Of a stretch of 64,000 nucleotides of DNA, positions 10,961 through 22,100 are shown in pieces (the first letter of the stretch is position 1; every line of letters starts with the position of its first letter). Position numbers and translations under genes: made by a program. The notes under the pieces were generated by a model, which saw only the letters and a program-made list of their open reading frames with translations, was not told where the DNA came from and did not search any database. The stretch comes from Undaria pinnatifida. Lineage: Eukaryota; Sar; Phaeophyceae; Laminariales; Alariaceae. The DNA lies in NCBI GenBank assembly GCA_012845835.1, contig JABAKD010000002.1, positions 15,516,129 through 15,580,128 of the forward strand. Direction: 5' to 3'.

Positions 10961-11200
10961 TTGATATCGCAGCCGTCCGCAGGTGAAAACGTAGCAGAGG
11001 AAGACCTCGTCCTGGCACGGGAGAGGGACAGCTCACTCTCCCGGCAAGGGATGGGACCGAAGATGGTACACGAGAAATGGACCGGTCCGTGGACTGTCAT
11101 TAAGGTACCGTTCAAGGGTCTGAACGCGGTCATAAGAGTTGGAAGGGAGAAGAAAACAATCCCGCACAGTGTCCTTGGTATCACTCAAACCTTTCTATAG
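10961..11200 (+). pseudogene. Ty3/gypsy integrase C-terminal remnant, part 1
   Basis: The frame encodes EDLVLARERDSSLSRQGMGP, then KMVHEKWTGPWTVIKVPFKG and GLNAVIRVGREKKTI, matching the C-terminal chromo/SH3-like tail of gypsy integrases ('KL..kWtGPw.V'). Continued in another frame downstream. Confidence 0.7.
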
Positions 11201-11990
11201 GCGCTCATCAAGTCTGAGACACCCGATAGGCGACGAATTCGCGCAATTAGCATGGGGTGCGGACCTAGGACTCAAAGAAGACTCGGTCGCAGCGGCTCCG
11301 ATATGTACACTAATAGACCGCAGGATTGTGGTGAATGTAACAGGGACAGCCCGTTAGGAGTATCGGGGAAGGTACCTAGATGGCGTCTGCTCGGACTGGG
11401 TCACGGAGGCACAATCACTGGACAGTCTTACACTGTTTTAGCTAGACACCCCTCACGCCCCACTCAACGTGCACCCCCTTAACGCAGAACAAACCCAAAC
11501 AATAACCCCCCGAAGAAACACGCCTCTAAGTGGACTAGAGGCTTTATCCCTTTTCCCGATAGGGACAATGGCGACTTGATTCCACGCGGTGGGAGATAGG
11601 CAGGTAGACCGGGTAAGACAGGTTTATGGTTTCTGCTCGCTCTATTGGCGCGTTAGGCTCCCTGATAATCACTGGGAAGAATTGACCGTCTCGGAGATGA
11701 AAAAGTGCGTAAAGAAAATGGCAAAGCCGATGAGTTACGCAAGGCTGGGGATCCGATTGCTCGGGCAGGCGAAATATTTAGACACGCGGTACTCGGGGCA
11801 GAAAGCCCGTAGCAGGAAGAAAGGGAAGTGCATGAGACCTTGGTTAGTGTCTTGCGCAGTGTTTGCTGGCAGGGATGTTTCTGATACGAAGCATGGACAT
11901 ACTCGCCGCCCGTCATGTCGCGTTGATGGCTTTAGCGCCGCCAAGCTTGGGGGGATGTTGCGGCGGTTTGGTGCAACAGGGCATTGATGT
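11139..11990 (+). pseudogene. Ty3/gypsy polyprotein 3' remnant, part 2
   Basis: Broken frames: SLKPFYRRSSSLRHPIGDEF, then a frameshift to YRGRYLDGVCSDWVTEAQSL, a stop, and near 11600 VRQVYGFCSLYWRVRLPDNH followed by WEELTVSEMKK. The WRVR.PD..WEELT block is a Tudor/Agenet-like tail I associate with gypsy elements of stramenopiles. Several frameshifts and stops show decay. Confidence 0.65.
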
Positions 11991-12846
11991 AGGCGTCGAG
12001 AGGCCTTTAAGGTAGCTATGGCAGTGCAGCCTCTGGAGTGAAGCTAAATGAAGCTGTTTCCTTAAGGATGACTGCCAGGGAGACATGCGGAGCAAAGACC
12101 AGACCCATGCCGAGCAGGCAGTCAACCTAAATCCAAGGGGTCGATGATGAGAAACACCCCGTAAATATGCCTCGACGAAACACCACTCGTGCGGAGTGGA
12201 GCGCATATGCCCACAAGTGCCTTCCTGGCCGAGAGCAGTCCCACTACTCTGAGACCTACATCAAGCCTGCAACACCTGCCCAGTGGAGTAACCGAGACGA
12301 GAGACGGAACTAGCATGGCTCAGCAATACAACAACCCGAGCCTAGGCGTGGTAGGTCAGACCGTTTGGTATAGTATCAGATTGTGGTAGAGATGGGTGAG
12401 CGAGCCAGATCTTGAGTGCCACAGATTCGTGTGAGACTTATCGGTACTGTGTCTGGAGGCACCCCGCCCCACCCTGGCGAAGACAAGTATGAGCCCATGC
12501 ACACGGGAGCAAGTCTGTTTCAAACGCACCGACCACCGCTTGTCGTGTTCCAAGGTCCTCAAGAAGGTACATTACGAGGGCATTGAGATGGCTATCCGCA
12601 AACAAACGGCGTCTCCTTTTGCGGGGACTGTACAGCGGGCCAAACCCAAGCGACTAACCCAGCGGGAAATGTTCGGGACGATGGCCGGGGGGAGAACCCG
12701 GGATCGGGTCGGCCAGGAAAAACATTGGCCCGATGCCTTGTAGACGACATCGCGGTGTTTAGAGCCATAGAAGGGTCGACGGAAACCTCGCCTTTGTTGT
12801 TCGGGTTAGAGCCGGTGCTATCGCCCACAGCGGCTAAACAGGCTGA
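11991..12846. other. Decayed transposon-derived sequence
   Basis: No intact gene. Several short frames occur on both strands, none with a recognised domain. Probably continuing retroelement debris between the gypsy remnant and the TRIM. Confidence 0.45.
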
Positions 12847-13219
12847 TGTTAAGGTTATTAGTGTGGTATTAGTCCGTTGGACCACTTGCAACTGGTTAAC
12901 CAATAGCTTACCCAAACTAAGCCTTATAACACTCTCCCCCCCTGAAACGGCGGGATAGCAGGTCGGCCGGATATACGGCGGACCTCCGTCAATATCCAAG
13001 CCGTTTCATTTCCTGGGGATACCAGGGAGAGTATTTTTCAAGTTCGACATGGGGAAAATCTGAAAAGTTTATTATTGTGGATGGTGCGGATCGAACCCAC
13101 GACCCAAAAACCCATGGTCTGTCGACGACGCCATTTGTTAAGGAATTAGCAGGGTATTAGTCCGTTTGATCACTTGCAAAAGGTTAACCAATAGCCTACC
13201 CAAACTAAGCCTTTTAACA
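12847..13219 (-). mobile_element. TRIM (terminal-repeat retrotransposon in miniature), 373 bp
   Basis: Two direct terminal repeats, 12847-12931 and 13136-13219 (85 and 84 bp), both starting TGTTAAGG and ending CCTT[AT]TAACA or CCTTTTAACA. They are flanked by a 4-bp target duplication CTGA (12843-12846 and 13220-13223). On the minus strand a primer-binding-site-like TGGCGTC lies one base inside the 5' LTR (about 13128-13134), and a polypurine tract AGGGGGGGAGAG abuts the 3' LTR (12932-12943). The interior is 204 bp with no coding capacity. Confidence 0.88.
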
Positions 13220-14215
13220 CTGACAAGTGGTACCGGGGGATCGTCAAAACGGCGGATGGTTTCATGGCGAGGTGGCACAGGGCCGAGGTGGAAACTATCT
13301 TGTTACGGAATGCAAACGAGGACGCCAAGAAGAAGGACGAGAAGGATAAGAGAGAGGTGGGGGAGAGGGGGGCCGGGGGGGGGCAGCCTTACTAACACCG
13401 CTGTCGATGAAATCAGAAATTTATTGGCAGATCGTAGCAAGGCACCAATGTGACAAACATATGGAACCTGTGCTGTCTATTTTCTGCCCCTGAGTTCGAT
13501 TTCGATAGGAGGAGCTGGTCCGCTTTAGAGTCAAACGCCACAGACAGCGGAATGAGTTTTCGCAGCTCAGTTTTGCGAATTTCAACATTGAAAATTACAT
13601 GGAGACAGGAAATGAGTTGACCCAAAATCCCGGGCGCTGAACAAAAAATGAAATCGAAGAAAAAAACTTATAAACATTTTTGTAAAGGCAAAAAAAAAAC
13701 ATTTATTTGGCAAAATATCCGTGAAAAACAGAAATATTTTTGGTCAGCGTCTGAAGTCCTAGCACAAAGCGCTCCGAATCACGTCATTTTTTCAGAAAGC
13801 AAAGCAACAAATTGAGCTGCGAAAAGCGATTTCCGAGTTTTTTTATTCAAGAACGGGCAGGCTTTGAGGGAAAACGTAGGACAAATTGACGAGACTCAGA
13901 GAGCGTGCTCTCGCTGTGCGATGGGCATGCTATGGCTGCGATTTTTTTCGAAAATATGCCTCATTTTGAGTAATCTCGCTGCATTTCTTCAAAAAACGGT
14001 TTCACAAAATATTTTTTTCACGCCGCAAATGACTTGATTAATGCATAGAAATGACTTGATCTATGTTCAGGATTCAGGAGAAGGGCTGGAATGCACCGGC
14101 GCGGACTGATATTAACTGTGCAGCTACGCGTTGATTGGCTGATCATCAGCATGTGCGTGTTATGGCCCAATTCATCACCGGTCACGAGATACGGCTTGTA
14201 CAGTGAATGTTGGCT
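13220..14215. other. Gene-free AT-rich stretch
   Basis: No gene recognised. From about 13640 to 14060 it is AT-rich with A and T runs. A purine-rich patch (13325-13385) precedes it. Confidence 0.6.
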
Positions 14216-14870
14216 TTATAACCGGACCAGCTCGTATATCAAAGGAGCTGCATGAGCTGCACGTATTTCCCCGGGATGAGCTATAGGAGGTAGCTCGATT
14301 GACCTATTTTGAACGAATGAACTATACATGATAGATGAGCTAGCTCATGAGCTGAAAATATCTGCTGGAGCAGAAGGTGGTGCGTTTGTTTGCGTATTTC
14401 GTTGGACAAACACGCATGCTAAGTAGAAGCTGGTGCGTTACGGTATTTCTTAGGTTGGACAATTGGAAAACAACCCTCACACGACGTACGATACGTGTAG
14501 ACTCAAAACCCCGGACATCTCAGCTCGCCGTAGCTCGAGTTAGCTCGTTTCGAGGGTAGCTCAGTGGTGAGCGATAGTACGAGCTACATATGTTTTCCCG
14601 GCTTGACCTATTGGACGTCGCTCGTCGGCACGTGTGTTCGAAGCTTGAGCTATAAAAGATACCGGTGGCTCATATGCGCCTATTTGCCCAGGGTGAACTA
14701 CAATAGGAGTTGGATGAGCAGCACGTGTTTCACCGTTACGAGCTTTAAGGAGCTGCACGAGCGACACATGCCTTCCTTGGCTTGAGCTATAGGAGATAGC
14801 TCATCTGCACATGTCTTGAAGGCGTGAGCTATCCACGACAGATGATGAGCTAGCTCATGAGCTGTCCGGG
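14216..14870. repeat. Palindrome-rich degenerate tandem region
   Basis: Repeated GAGCTATAGGAG, AGGAGCTGCA[CT]GAGC and the identical 20-base run TGAGCTAGCTCATGAGCTGA-like at about 14336 and 14840. AGCTCATGAGCT and GAGCTAGCTC are palindromes. Units of roughly 90-110 bp can be traced but are heavily diverged. Confidence 0.65.
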
Positions 14871-16066
14871 GTGCTTCCGAGCCTCTCCTAGCCCCCAACC
14901 TCCAAAGACGATCACCTAGCAACAAATAAAATAATACGGGTAGTTCGCCCAGCACTTTCCCGGCACCTTCATGCCTCTCAAACATCCGGTTGTTTCGCCT
15001 GGTGCAACCCGCGATGTTGCCCGGATGGAATGGTCGCTCTGGTTCGTTCAAGTACTCGAGTTATTCCGGCCCCTTAATGGCTGCAAATAAATGATCCGTC
15101 GATTCCTGGACAATTTCCATTCGGTGTCGGGGCCCCGCCCCAGTTGAGGAAACACCTCGGGTTTCCGCCCCGACTTCGGGCCGCCGGGGCTCGACGCACG
15201 CTGCACCCCCGCGCGTGCCGCCACCGGCCCCGCCGCCGGGGGGTGACACCGGCCGAGCCCGCTGCGCTGCGATCCCGCGCGACCCGACCCCGGCGGAGAT
15301 CCGACATTTCGTACCAGGTTTTAGAGTGGGCAGATGTTCGTCATGCTACCTTCTCCTGTGCTGAGCACAAAAAAAAATTGTACATGTTGGGTAGCGTACA
15401 TATTAGGGAGTTACTTTTGGTGGTGCATTATTATAGTGTGAGTATCGCACGTGTTTGGTTTGCCTGGAAGTGGATCTGTCCAGTTCGGTCAGACCGCTCA
15501 AGGCTGGCCAAGATGGATCCAAAAGGTACATGGTACCTGAGACACTATTATATCAATATATAGAATGAAGCAGGGCGAATCGCAGCCGTTGACAACGCAA
15601 TGTCACCCCTAACTCTATTTTTATAGCTCGGTGTGCCCCTATCCCGGCGATCTGCTCCGAAATCGCTACTCGTACAAAGCGAAAAAATAAATGCAAAAAA
15701 GCTTCGTTGGAGACCCCGCTTTCAAAGGGTTGGTAGCCATCGTGGCAGAAGCTACAATGAACGGTACGCAATGCTGCATGCATACTGCAGTGTCGCAGTC
15801 TTAAGCATATGCGTGTGCAGAGCAAAGGAGAAGCAACAGCTCTAGATATCACCGCCCGGGGCCATAAACGACCACCCCTACAGAACTTCACGTATGGCCG
15901 CGTCCAGCCCATGAACGATGGACTCCTCCTATTAGCATTTCGAATCATCTGGAAGAACCCGGCGAAAAATCGTCGCACTTCCTTCCAACCCGCCCTTTAG
16001 AACACATAGTAGCTAGAGTAGCTCCGGGCCCACCCTACCCCCCATTGCAATTGATGTTTTCAGATT
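14871..16066. other. Sequence just downstream of the HECT gene, with a GC-rich island
   Basis: 15120-15305 is strongly GC-rich (CCGCCGGGG, GCCGCCACCGGCCCCG). Frames there on both strands are Gly/Pro/Arg-rich and not convincing genes. 15306-16066 should include the HECT mRNA 3' UTR. No polyadenylation signal is identifiable with confidence. Confidence 0.5.
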
Positions 16067-16183
16067 CTACGCGATAAGAATTCCTCCCATGCCGAAGTGG
16101 ATGGCAGTGAGTAGACCCTGACGCATGCGCTCCTCGGTGCTGTAGGGCGGCAGCTCGATGGAGAAGAAGCATGTGTGGCTTAC
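16067..16183 (-). CDS. Exon E36, catalytic Cys and C-terminus
   Basis: A 117-nt terminal exon with acceptor TTCGCAG and a TAG stop at 16067-16069. It encodes VSHTCFFSIELPPYSTEERM and then a helix ending FGMGGILIA. The Cys in HTCFF (codon 16169-16171) is the ubiquitin-accepting residue, and LPPYS is the conserved motif after it. The distance from Cys to the end, 33 residues, is normal for HECT ligases. Confidence 0.97.
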   Translation of the reverse strand, partial: VSHTCFFSIELPPYSTEERMRQGLLTAIHFGMGGILIA

Positions 16184-19100
16184 CTGCGAAAACAAACGGA
16201 GGGGTACATCAGAATCATCGGAATTGTGAGCGGGCTTCGTGTCAATACCGCCAGCGCGCAATGCACTCTTTGGTCCCAGCTGCAAGCCGCCGTGCGCTGT
16301 GCCTGAAAAACAAAGTCCGACGATATGGTCCGTCTTGGATAGGCTCCCGTCGCTCTCCTCTCCCTCACTCCCGACATGGCCACCAAGCTGCACCACAGCT
16401 CCTGTAGTGCAGCGAGGTGCCGAGTGGGCCTCCCTATGCCAGCACAGAAGGTTTTACTTGCACGACCCTACGAGTACACTATGCCCTTCCATTTGCATGG
16501 TATATTGGAAAAACGGATGACGGAGACTCTTGCGCCGCCCTGTGCCGACACAGACATTTTACTTGCACGACCTTACGAGTATGACTGTCGTTTAAATAAT
16601 ATCTTGGGAGAGCGGATGACGGAGACTCTTGCGCCGCCCTGTGCCGGCACAGACATTTTACTTGCACGACCTTACGAGTATGAGTGTCTTTTCAATAATA
16701 TATTGGGAGAGCGGATGGAGACTCACCGGAAGGCTCTCTTCGCTGGTGTTGCTCCTCATCAACTTCATGTTCACTCTCCAGAACGCCTTGGGAGGGAGGC
16801 GAGATCGCCCCCAGGCAAACCTTACGAAGCCGCTCTGATCTTCTCGGCTCATAGATTCGATCACCTGCACGTGCAAGATAGCATGGACACGAAATCGACT
16901 TCAAGTACAGTAGGTACAACATCTGCGAACTTAACTACAAAAAGTGCGTTATCGCACCGAATCCACTGATTATATTATACTCAAGTATGTAATTAATACT
17001 CGCAGTGAACTAACTACTTGTGGCTCGTGGCCTGTGGCCTTGCGTATATCGCGAGATCAATCACCACTTATATAGTAATGCAACAGTGGATATGGTGTGT
17101 TATTGCTCTATAAATAGCCCCTTGTATGGGTGGCATAGGTCGTCATTGTTTGTGGCATCCCCTTAAGCACAACAAAACTTTCTCGTCGAGACTCCGATAC
17201 GGCAGGGACTTGCATCGTTGTAAGAAGATTGCGTCTATGGACCGCACAAAGCACAAGATCATGTAGAGCCATGAACACCAAAAAGGGCATACCGATCAGG
17301 TGCACCAGGTATAGTACGCAGTATTACTGCACCAAGTGTATCATACAGCACTACTGATATACGACGTTAAAGCACGAGCAAGCCCAGCGTCCGACGTCAC
17401 ACGAAAATATAAACCAGGTGCATACTGTTAATATTGAGCTTTATCAACAGCACACTGAACTGGTGCAGGCGAAACCTGAAGATGTGATGCCAAACATAAC
17501 CATTAGGGGGGAGGCATCCATCGTTAATTATAGCAGTGCCACAAGCATTGAACGGTACAGCACCTTCCAGAAGAACTCGACGGTGTCATGGTCTGATCGG
17601 TAGCCCTTGTACTCGGTGTGCTCCTTCCAGAAGGCGATGTCAAACTCCGGTTCTCCCGCCACCGCGATCTCCAATTGAGCTGCCGTGAAAAGCCGAAGAA
17701 CCTGAGTGATACGGCCGAACCCCGATTTGTATAGGTTAGGTCTGATTAGGTATGATACCCCACCCCTCTGTTAGCGCTACCTCTCTACCCTACAGAGTAG
17801 TGCCTACCGCAATGGATGATGACTTCACCGTTGGGCCGTGCGAAACGTCCACCAGCCTATCAGGCCAAGCGAAATGTCACAACATGCCACAAGGACAAAC
17901 ACGCCCACGACAAAATGACGCACCTTCATTGGCACGATGTCCGACAATCCCGCCGCCACTGCCGCCGCCTGGTGCCAACAGGCGTGGAGCACGAACAAAA
18001 GGGTGGCTTCAGACACGACTTCCTCAAAGCCAACCATTTACATTCAATTTGGGCATATCTTCAACAGCACATCGTTGGTGAGGGAGGGCGTCTCCAAGAG
18101 CAAATCGAGGTGATGGCGGTCGAACCAGGGCCGAAAGCACAACCGAAGACGGTTTCGCGCAAACTGCACGCAGCAGGGGACCTTTTGCAGCGCCAGACAA
18201 CTTTCGAAAACGTCGACGATAGCCAAATGGCCCGCAAATGACCAAACAAATATATAATCCCGCGCGCGGTCACGAGACCTACTGCAGCAGCATTCCCAGT
18301 GCAAAAAAAACGAAAGGAACAGAGCGAGGACCGACCGGTACAGGCGCTTCATTCATTTACTCACACAATTGCGATTTGACCATGTGACCGTTTGGCACTG
18401 ACAAAAATGTATGTTTGTCTAAACACGGCAACGCCGCTTGTTGCCCCGTGAACCGTTTGCTTCCTCTTCCACGCTGCTCATCCAGTACCGGTATGTCTTA
18501 AAATTAAGCAAGACGGCGTGTTAACGATGCCGTCATGACATATTGCCAAAAATGTGTACCGCAAAAGAATGATGAATCACGGTCCATCACAATGAATACC
18601 GATGAATGACGACGAATGCGGGGTCACCTGTGCGTCGAACTCGTGCGTCCTTGCTTGTTCCACCTGGCGGCAGTAAGTCAGTCGATTTTCGAACGTGACC
18701 CTTCGAGCCGCGCCGCCAGGGGTAAGCTCTCGCTCCACACCATCGCTGCCGGTGTACGTGAAAAATAACGATTCCCCGTACATCTCTGTTGTGATACGGA
18801 AAGACGAAGGAACACGTCAAGATAAAGCAGTACGGTACCGCTGTTAGGTCAGGTCAAGCCGCCATCTCTTTCGCATCCTGCACACATATTCTGCACTGGT
18901 TTCCACGCTTGCTTTCTGCCTGTGTAAGAAGTCATGTTGCGGAATCAGCCAGGAAGACGAATTCGACACCCCCCCCCGCCTACTGATTACAGTATACCCT
19001 GATCCCGTACACCTGGTGCAATCTTGCAGCACATAAAAGACTCCGAGAGCCGCATTCTGCAGAGCACCAATGGTCCAAATGCTTGTATAATGTAAACGAG

Positions 19101-22100
19101 AAAAGGCGAGGCCAGCAATAGCGTAACTAGGCAAGCAAGGGCAGAGAGGTTAGAAACGCTTACCCCTGAAATCATCGTCCGAGGTCAAGCCGTCTTCCTC
19201 GCAATTCTTGATAGCCGTGATGAACTGGCAGATGATGGTATCCACCATTCGTAGGTCCTCGAAGCCAACGCGCAATCCCTGAGAGCAGCAATACACATGT
19301 CGCGGTTTCGTTGCACGAGTGGCGCGAGCAAGCAAAAAGCTTCACGCGCTCGTATGCTACATTATTATACCGTATTACACGTTTGATCGCAAACACCGTC
19401 TGTAAAATTTCCAAGCTGATTTTCGGGAGGGACAAACGGGACAAGCACCGAGCGATGTGTTTATGGAAATATCTCCACCTCAATAGACAATTCCAAACTC
19501 GCCAACTTCGTCGTGTGTACCCTCCATGTTTGGGGCAAAATAATTTCGGAAGTTCATCCCAGGGTGTGTGTTATCTTGCGTGTTATATGTTTACAATAGG
19601 ACTGACGGCACGGTATAGCGCAGGTACAACAGGTCAACGAACGATTGATACTAGCCAAGTGCCTGCTCTAGACACGACACCGTTTACAGCAATCGACAAT
19701 ATGCCTGTAATGGTATCGTATCTGAATCATATCATTTCTCGAAACTATCTGGGAATTCTTGAAAACAGCTACATTGCTGCAAACCCCAGTGGCTCACCAG
19801 CATACGCTTCCAGATCAATCCGGGCAGTTGGAACGGCAGGCAGAGACGAGTTCGCAGGCTCAACCCCATTAAGCGGCCAACAAAGCGCAGCATGGACAGA
19901 GCCAGGGGGGACGAGTGCTGCGGGCTGGGCACAAACTTCTCGTTGTTCTGTCGGATATCACGACACATCACAACACACCGCACGCAGATACGTGGAAAAA
20001 GAGCACGAAAGCGGGAGAAAAATAGAGAAAGAGCGCGGAGCACGGTAGACACGTGGTGACAAGGCGGGGGGGGGGGGGAGGGTACTCAGTTTGTGCATGG
20101 CCGTAGTCGTATGACCATAGACCCTCGCATTCCTACTATGCCGGAACGGAGCACGTTGGGTTTTTACCAACCAGGTCGACATTGCTTGCACCAAGCGCGA
20201 AGCGCCGTGAGGTGTTCATCGAATCGCATGAAGGGTGAACTGCATCCTTCCAAGAACCGCTCATAAGACGGACTTCGGCGCCTTGTGCCTATTTTATTGC
20301 TTATGGGTGACAGCGTCAATGAGTTAATTTGCTTTCTGGTGTGGCCACTCCAGAGACAGCAATGGGTGCTACTATGTAACTGCCTCGTGGGTGCCTACCA
20401 TATTACACACTACGTGGTGCGATCATTTCCCTTGTGGAGTTAGGGTTCTCCACCCCGCACAATATGATCTATTCGATAACCATCATGGTGACCGCCAAAC
20501 ACAAAAAAAAACGGAACCCCGGTTGTCTAGCTCACGCAGTGATTGGCATGTTTTACAGGTAACCATCATGGTGACCGCCAAAAGAAAAAAACCGGTACCC
20601 CGGTTGTCTAGCTCACGCAGTGATTGGCATGTTTTACAGCGTCGATGCCAAACATCGCCCACCCCAACATACATGTACGATATAAAATCCTTCTTTGGTG
20701 TCAGGTATTTGGTCAGGAGTTTTTCGTCTCGGCCGAAGTATGCGATTCGCGGAACTGGAATTCTCGGTCGAATATAGCTTCGTTCGAGCGCCGCCTTCGG
20801 GGGGCGGCTCCAACGCCGCTCGCCCTGCCGTGTCCGTTCCGCACATCAACGTGAACGCGGACGGATGCCGAACGAGACAAGCGAGAAGTTGCAAAAATAC
20901 CGCATGTCGAGGAGGAATTTCGGAAATTTTGTTGAATCTCAATGTCTGCAACGCCTGGATGATTTACAAAATTGGCATCATTTCCAAACGGTACTTGATC
21001 ATGTTTGGAATTTTGCGGTGGCATGTGCAACTTATTATTGTTTGGTCACAAATTGTGCACCAGGTGTTTAATTGCACCCGCCTGGATGATTTACAAAATT
21101 GGCATCATTTACAAACGGTACTTACTTGATGATACTGTTTCAAAAAATAGGTACTTGATAATGTTTGGAATTTTGCGGTGGCATGTGCAACTTATTATTG
21201 TTTGGTCACAGATTGTGCACCAGGCACTCGAGACGAGACGAAGCAAGGTTATTAGCCCCGTCCCGTCCGAGACCCAGAGCAGCGTAGGGCACCAGCTGCC
21301 AGGGGTGTGAGACGAGGCATGCACGGCATGGGCTAGAAAACGTTGCCTGCAACAACTGCCCGCCACAGTATAAACGCGCGGAAGCCGCCATGGATCATGA
21401 TTTGAGTTTTGTTTTACGTGGTTACTGCTGTTGGGGTAGCTTGAACGAACGCAGGCAAGGGGGTTGACATAACAAAGGAATAACTGACTGCTGTGCTCCA
21501 ACTAGCTACTGCTGTGGAGTGCCCTCATCAACTGAAACCAAGCAACAGACACATCTTGCCCGGGCTCGAGAGCAGGGGCGCCGGTCTGTCACAGGGCTAA
21601 TCCAGCCGTCGCGGTGATTCGTTATTCATGGTGCCGCGCTGTAGGCTTCATACGTGCAGCGGTTGGTTACGTGTGTGCTGTTGAGCTGTCATGTGCTATG
21701 TGCGTGCTGGCCATGTGGCTGCATGTGTGGCTGCAAGACGACACATGATAAGTCCAGAAGAACGCGTGTTTATACCAGTAGTAGTAGATCGCTCTAATAA
21801 TTCGGCTTTTCTATTATTGCGTTTGGTGCTGTTGGAGTGTTCATTATTTTGAGCGTGCTTGGGCTGCAGATACAGATAGGCTCAAAACCGTTCCTTTGCG
21901 CGACCTTACGCAAAAACATTCAGCAGAAGTTACTGTATGAGGAATGTGTATAACTTCGTCGGGCGCATACGCACGTAAAAAAAGTACATCTGCTACAGTC
22001 TGAGTGCCCTCATCAACTGAAACCAAGCAACAGACAAACACACATCTTGCCCTGGCTCGAGAGCAGGGGCGCCGGTCTGTCAAAGGGCTAATCCAGCCAT

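Noticed and set aside
13073-13135. tRNA gene ending GGGTTCGATCCGCACCATCC on the minus strand
   Set aside because: It has a good B-box-like T-loop but no matching acceptor strand or D-arm in the TRIM interior. Likely a captured tRNA fragment or chance.
15061-15563. GC-rich frames on both strands near 15100-15560
   Set aside because: Composition is extreme (Gly/Pro/Arg), with no domain and no splice partners. More likely a GC-rich island than a gene.
19311-20048. 245-codon plus-strand open frame
   Set aside because: It covers exon E30 in antisense and shows no recognisable protein pattern.
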